A stretch of 8,777 bases of DNA from Methanobacteriota archaeon (GTDB lineage Archaea; Halobacteriota; Methanosarcinia; Methanosarcinales; Methanosarcinaceae). How positions within the stretch are numbered: position 1 is the stretch's first letter; each line of letters begins with the position of its first letter. Below the pieces are notes generated by a model that saw only the letters and a list, made by a program, of their open reading frames with translations, ran no database searches and was not told the DNA's origin. The stretch is taken from contig JAUPKV010000124.1 of NCBI GenBank assembly GCA_030837265.1, positions 1 through 8,777 on the forward strand. Reading direction: 5' to 3'. Both the position numbers and the translations under genes were made by a program. Below are positions 5,900 through 8,777 of the stretch, one piece after another.

Positions 5900-8719
5900 A
5901 TGTTGCCATCTCTACGGTACAAATACCTTGCTTTTATTTTTGTGCTTTTTGGAGCACTATTCCTGGCCAACGGATGCATTTCTGAGCGTTCAGCCACATT
6001 TGCAGACCTGACATTCTACACTGAACAATTACCACCTTACAACTACGTCGAAAACGGTACGCTACAGGGCATTTCAGTTGATCTCCTCGAAGCCGTCACC
6101 GAGACTATGGGGAAAAAGGTCACCCGGGAAGAAGTACACCTCGTGCCCTGGAAGGAGGGATACCAGGCTGCTCTCACCCGGAATAATACAGTGCTCTTCA
6201 GCACGGTAAGGTCTCCCGAAAGGGAGAAATCCTTTAAATGGGCCGGACCTATTTATACGAATAGAAAAGTCCTTTTTGCCAAACGAGACAAAGGGATCAC
6301 AATTAACAGCCCTGAAGATCTTAAAGGATATCGGATAGGGGTAATCACTGACGATATTGCAGTCCAGCAACTAATCGGTCTCGGGGTAAATCCGAGCCAG
6401 CTTGTGCCTGAAACCAACGCATCTGCACTTATCAGCAGACTCGATAGAGGTGAGATCGACCTCTGGGCATGCACTGAAGCTGCAGGCAGGTACTTCGCCA
6501 AACAGGAGACCGGGAACTATTACGCCTATGCGGTCGTGTACCAATTACAGACTCAAGATGCTTATTATGCATTCAGTAAAGATGTCCCCGATTCCGTCGT
6601 CCAGTCCTTCCAGCAGGCACTTGATTCAGTCAAACGGGAGAAAGATTCTGCTGGTATCAGCACGTATGAACGGATATACGGACGATACATTCCATCGATC
6701 GGGCTTGCCCAGCTCAATTACCTGACAGAAGAATGGGCTCCCTTCAATTACCTGGAAAACGGGAATGTTACCGGGCTTTCGGTCGAGCTGCTAGAAGCGG
6801 TCTTTAAAAATATCGGTGTGAACCGCTCACGGTCAGATGTTCGGATTGTCCCTCTCTCGGAAGGGTTCAAGACAGCGCAGAACAATACCAGTACAGTGCT
6901 TTTTTCCATTGTCCGCACCCCTGAACGTGAGCAACTCTACAAATGGGCCGGACCCTTCACCAAGGCCAGCTTCGTGCTATATGCGCCTGTGAACAGACAT
7001 ATTACGATATCCTCTCCAAAGGAACTCAATAGTTATCGAATCGGTACGGTACGGGCTTCCATCGAAAACAATCTACTTCTCAGCCAGGGGGTAAACCCCT
7101 CGCAGATCGTAAATGACAAAACCCCTGATGACCTTCTTCAGATGCTGGAAAAGGAACAGATTGATCTGTGGGCAACGGGAGATCTCGCCGGGCGTCAACG
7201 GATCCTACAGACTTCAGCGGACCCCAATGCATATGAAATCGTGTATACTCTAAGCGAAAACGACTTTTACTATGTCTTCAGCAAGGATGTCCCGGATACA
7301 CTGGTCAACGCCTTCCGGAACGCTCTGGCGAACGTGAGAAACCAGAAGGACCCACATGGAGTGAGCGATTATGAGAAAATAATTTACAGGAATCTCGGTG
7401 TCGGATACACCCGGCAGACCTTCACTGACAACGCTGTAATGGAACTTGTAAACTCATCCGTAGCAGCAATAGAGAAGAATGCCACTGATACGTTCCGGCG
7501 CATTAACGCAGGCGAAGCACCCTATAAAGACCCGAAGGATCCAGCTCTCTATGCCTTTGTGTACGATTTGAATTTGACGGTTGTCGCTCATGCCGATAAT
7601 TCTCTGTCCGTCGGCATGAGTTCCAAGGGCAAAACAGATGTAACCGGTAAACCGTTCCATGACGAGATATATGCAGGAGCACTGAGGAACGGGACCGGAT
7701 GGGTAGATTATGTTTATATGCATCCGGTCCAGACAAATCTGTATTATAAGACCACTTACTATCGTTTAATCCGGGGTAGCGACGGAAAATCCTACATTGC
7801 GTGTAGTGGAAATTACAGGCGTGCTTCGAATCAATCGGTAACTGCAGCTTCACCCATAACACCCTCAAACCCAGAATCGAATAATAGCTCCGTATCCCCT
7901 GAAAGGCTCGTAGCATTCGTTGAAAAAGCTTTCGAATATGAACATACATACGGAAGAGAAGCTGCTCTTCGTGAGTTCAATAACAGGACAGGTCAATTCG
8001 TCAGCGGTGAACTCTATATATTCGCATACGATCTAAAAGGTACAACTCTGGCTCTCCCATTTCAGCCTACTATTCTCGGGACTAACCGCTGGAATGTAAA
8101 GGACGCAAACGGCACTGCATATATTCAGAACCTGGTGACTACCGCACAGTCCGGAGGAGGCTTCGTCCGATATTCCTACGAGAATCCTGCCGAAAATTTC
8201 ACAGTCAAACAAAAACTCAGTTATGTGATGTTGGTGGACCAGGACTGGATAATTGGGGCAGGTATCTACGATCCGACAGAGGAATCGCCAATCGTGAAGG
8301 CAGGGTCAAATCCCCAGGTAAGAGAAGAACTGAAATCCTTTGTCGGAGAGGCGGTTGAGTATGCCCGTAAACAAGGAAAGGGTGCCGCAATTACTGAATT
8401 CAACAATAAGAACGGAACTTTTTCCCGCGGCAATTTTTATATCTATGCCTTCGATAATTCCGGAAAGACCCTGGCATTACCCTATCAGCCCCAGATGATC
8501 GGTAAGAATCTTTCCGGGTTACAGGATCCATATGGTGTGAACTACACCCGCGTTGAAATTTTCCTGGCGCAACAGGGTGGAGGTTTTGTCTTCTACCATT
8601 ATTACAACCCTGCCCACAATATGACACTTGAACCGAAGATGAGCTATGTCCGGAAGGTTGACGATAATTGGTGGCTTGGATCTGGCATCTACATCAAAGA
8701 TTATAATCAGTCTATTTAG
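5900..8719 (+). CDS. Five-module lipoprotein sensor: two SBP_bac_3-like plus three Cache-like domains
   Basis: A 939-residue secreted, lipid-anchored protein. Residues 1-26 are a lipoprotein signal ending LANGC, with C26 as anchor. Residues about 37-262 and 270-495 are two type II solute-binding domains related to amino-acid receptors (HisJ/GlnH). Each has a (P/A)P(Y/F)NY(V/L)ENG opening and an R(S/T)PERE...KWAGP motif, with the Trp at 114 and 349, so the repeat period is 235 residues. Residues about 507-645 form a first Cache-like domain, containing AGEAPYKDPKDPALYAFVYD. After a Ser/Pro/Asn-rich linker (645-667) come two similar single-Cache domains, about 668-805 and 807-939. They share EFNN (692 and 833), ALP(F/Y)QP, GGGFV and a final G(A/S)GIY, with a 141-residue offset. 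No transmembrane segment, kinase, chemoreceptor or other output domain follows; the protein ends at KDYNQSI. Any signalling would need a partner protein. Many N-X-S/T sites suggest surface glycosylation. Codon use is visibly richer in G+C than the LivJ-like gene before it. Domain family calls are from pattern recognition. Confidence 0.85.
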   Translation: MLPSLRYKYLAFIFVLFGALFLANGCISERSATFADLTFYTEQLPPYNYVENGTLQGISVDLLEAVTETMGKKVTREEVHLVPWKEGYQAALTRNNTVLFSTVRSPEREKSFKWAGPIYTNRKVLFAKRDKGITINSPEDLKGYRIGVITDDIAVQQLIGLGVNPSQLVPETNASALISRLDRGEIDLWACTEAAGRYFAKQETGNYYAYAVVYQLQTQDAYYAFSKDVPDSVVQSFQQALDSVKREKDSAGISTYERIYGRYIPSIGLAQLNYLTEEWAPFNYLENGNVTGLSVELLEAVFKNIGVNRSRSDVRIVPLSEGFKTAQNNTSTVLFSIVRTPEREQLYKWAGPFTKASFVLYAPVNRHITISSPKELNSYRIGTVRASIENNLLLSQGVNPSQIVNDKTPDDLLQMLEKEQIDLWATGDLAGRQRILQTSADPNAYEIVYTLSENDFYYVFSKDVPDTLVNAFRNALANVRNQKDPHGVSDYEKIIYRNLGVGYTRQTFTDNAVMELVNSSVAAIEKNATDTFRRINAGEAPYKDPKDPALYAFVYDLNLTVVAHADNSLSVGMSSKGKTDVTGKPFHDEIYAGALRNGTGWVDYVYMHPVQTNLYYKTTYYRLIRGSDGKSYIACSGNYRRASNQSVTAASPITPSNPESNNSSVSPERLVAFVEKAFEYEHTYGREAALREFNNRTGQFVSGELYIFAYDLKGTTLALPFQPTILGTNRWNVKDANGTAYIQNLVTTAQSGGGFVRYSYENPAENFTVKQKLSYVMLVDQDWIIGAGIYDPTEESPIVKAGSNPQVREELKSFVGEAVEYARKQGKGAAITEFNNKNGTFSRGNFYIYAFDNSGKTLALPYQPQMIGKNLSGLQDPYGVNYTRVEIFLAQQGGGFVFYHYYNPAHNMTLEPKMSYVRKVDDNWWLGSGIYIKDYNQSI

Positions 8720-8777
8720 GAGATTAAACTGTAGAATATTCCCGAGCCAAATATCGGATACTCCTATGCTTTCAAAA
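8720..8777 (+). other. Downstream end of window, no clear feature
   Basis: This short tail contains a possible 4-bp inverted repeat (CCGA...TCGG, about 8742-8757) and an ATG at 8766 whose frame stays open for four codons (MLSK) to the window edge. There is too little sequence to call either a terminator or a gene start. Confidence 0.15.

Noticed and set aside
7503..7949. 148-residue minus-strand open frame inside the sensor gene
   Set aside because: It lies antisense to clear Cache-like coding sequence, has no recognisable domain and an unlikely composition; it is a shadow of the real frame.
1..8777. CRISPR array, tRNA, rRNA or insertion-sequence ends
   Set aside because: No spaced identical repeats, cloverleaf-like sequence, rRNA segments or transposase motifs with flanking inverted repeats were seen.

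Overview
The window looks like archaeal chromosomal DNA, most plausibly from a Methanosarcina-type methanogen. The evidence is circumstantial: AT-rich intergenic DNA with archaeal BRE/TATA-like promoters and short or absent leaders, large lipid-anchored receptors built from periplasmic-binding and Cache modules, and a PaaK/coenzyme-F390-synthetase-like ligase. There is no rRNA, tRNA, CRISPR array or recognisable insertion sequence.

Layout. Bases 1-588 hold no convincing intact gene, only short open stretches that could be decayed coding DNA. Bases 589-4229 on the minus strand are a tight three-gene cluster, transcribed in the order chorismate-synthase-like protein, membrane-bound [4Fe-4S] protein (NapH/FixG type), then a phenylacetate-CoA-ligase-like AMP-forming enzyme. 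The first two genes overlap and the third follows after 40 bases with a good ribosome binding site. Bases 4230-4559 are a divergent AT-rich promoter region with a near-perfect 20-bp palindrome. Bases 4560-5795 on the plus strand encode a lipoprotein of the branched-chain amino acid receptor type (LivJ-like). After a hairpin terminator and a consensus TTTATATA box, bases 5900-8719 encode a 939-residue lipoprotein with two amino-acid-receptor-like domains followed by three Cache-like domains.

The minus-strand cluster is the most interesting part. The chorismate-synthase-like protein keeps the family fold motifs (GESHG, RPGHA, GGISTGQ) but lacks the arginine-rich loop (RRRPG in E. coli AroC) expected to hold the substrate. 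It has altered RHD and YRGGGRSSARET motifs, carries a repeated 22-residue tail, and lacks any ATG, GTG or TTG start upstream of its active-site histidine, so it apparently begins at ATT. With a membrane iron-sulphur protein and an adenylating enzyme beside it, it may be a repurposed flavin-dependent enzyme in a small redox/biosynthetic pathway and not the housekeeping AroC. That is inference.

The plus-strand genes look like two independently transcribed extracytoplasmic sensors or binding proteins. Neither has a permease, ATPase, kinase or chemoreceptor partner inside this window.
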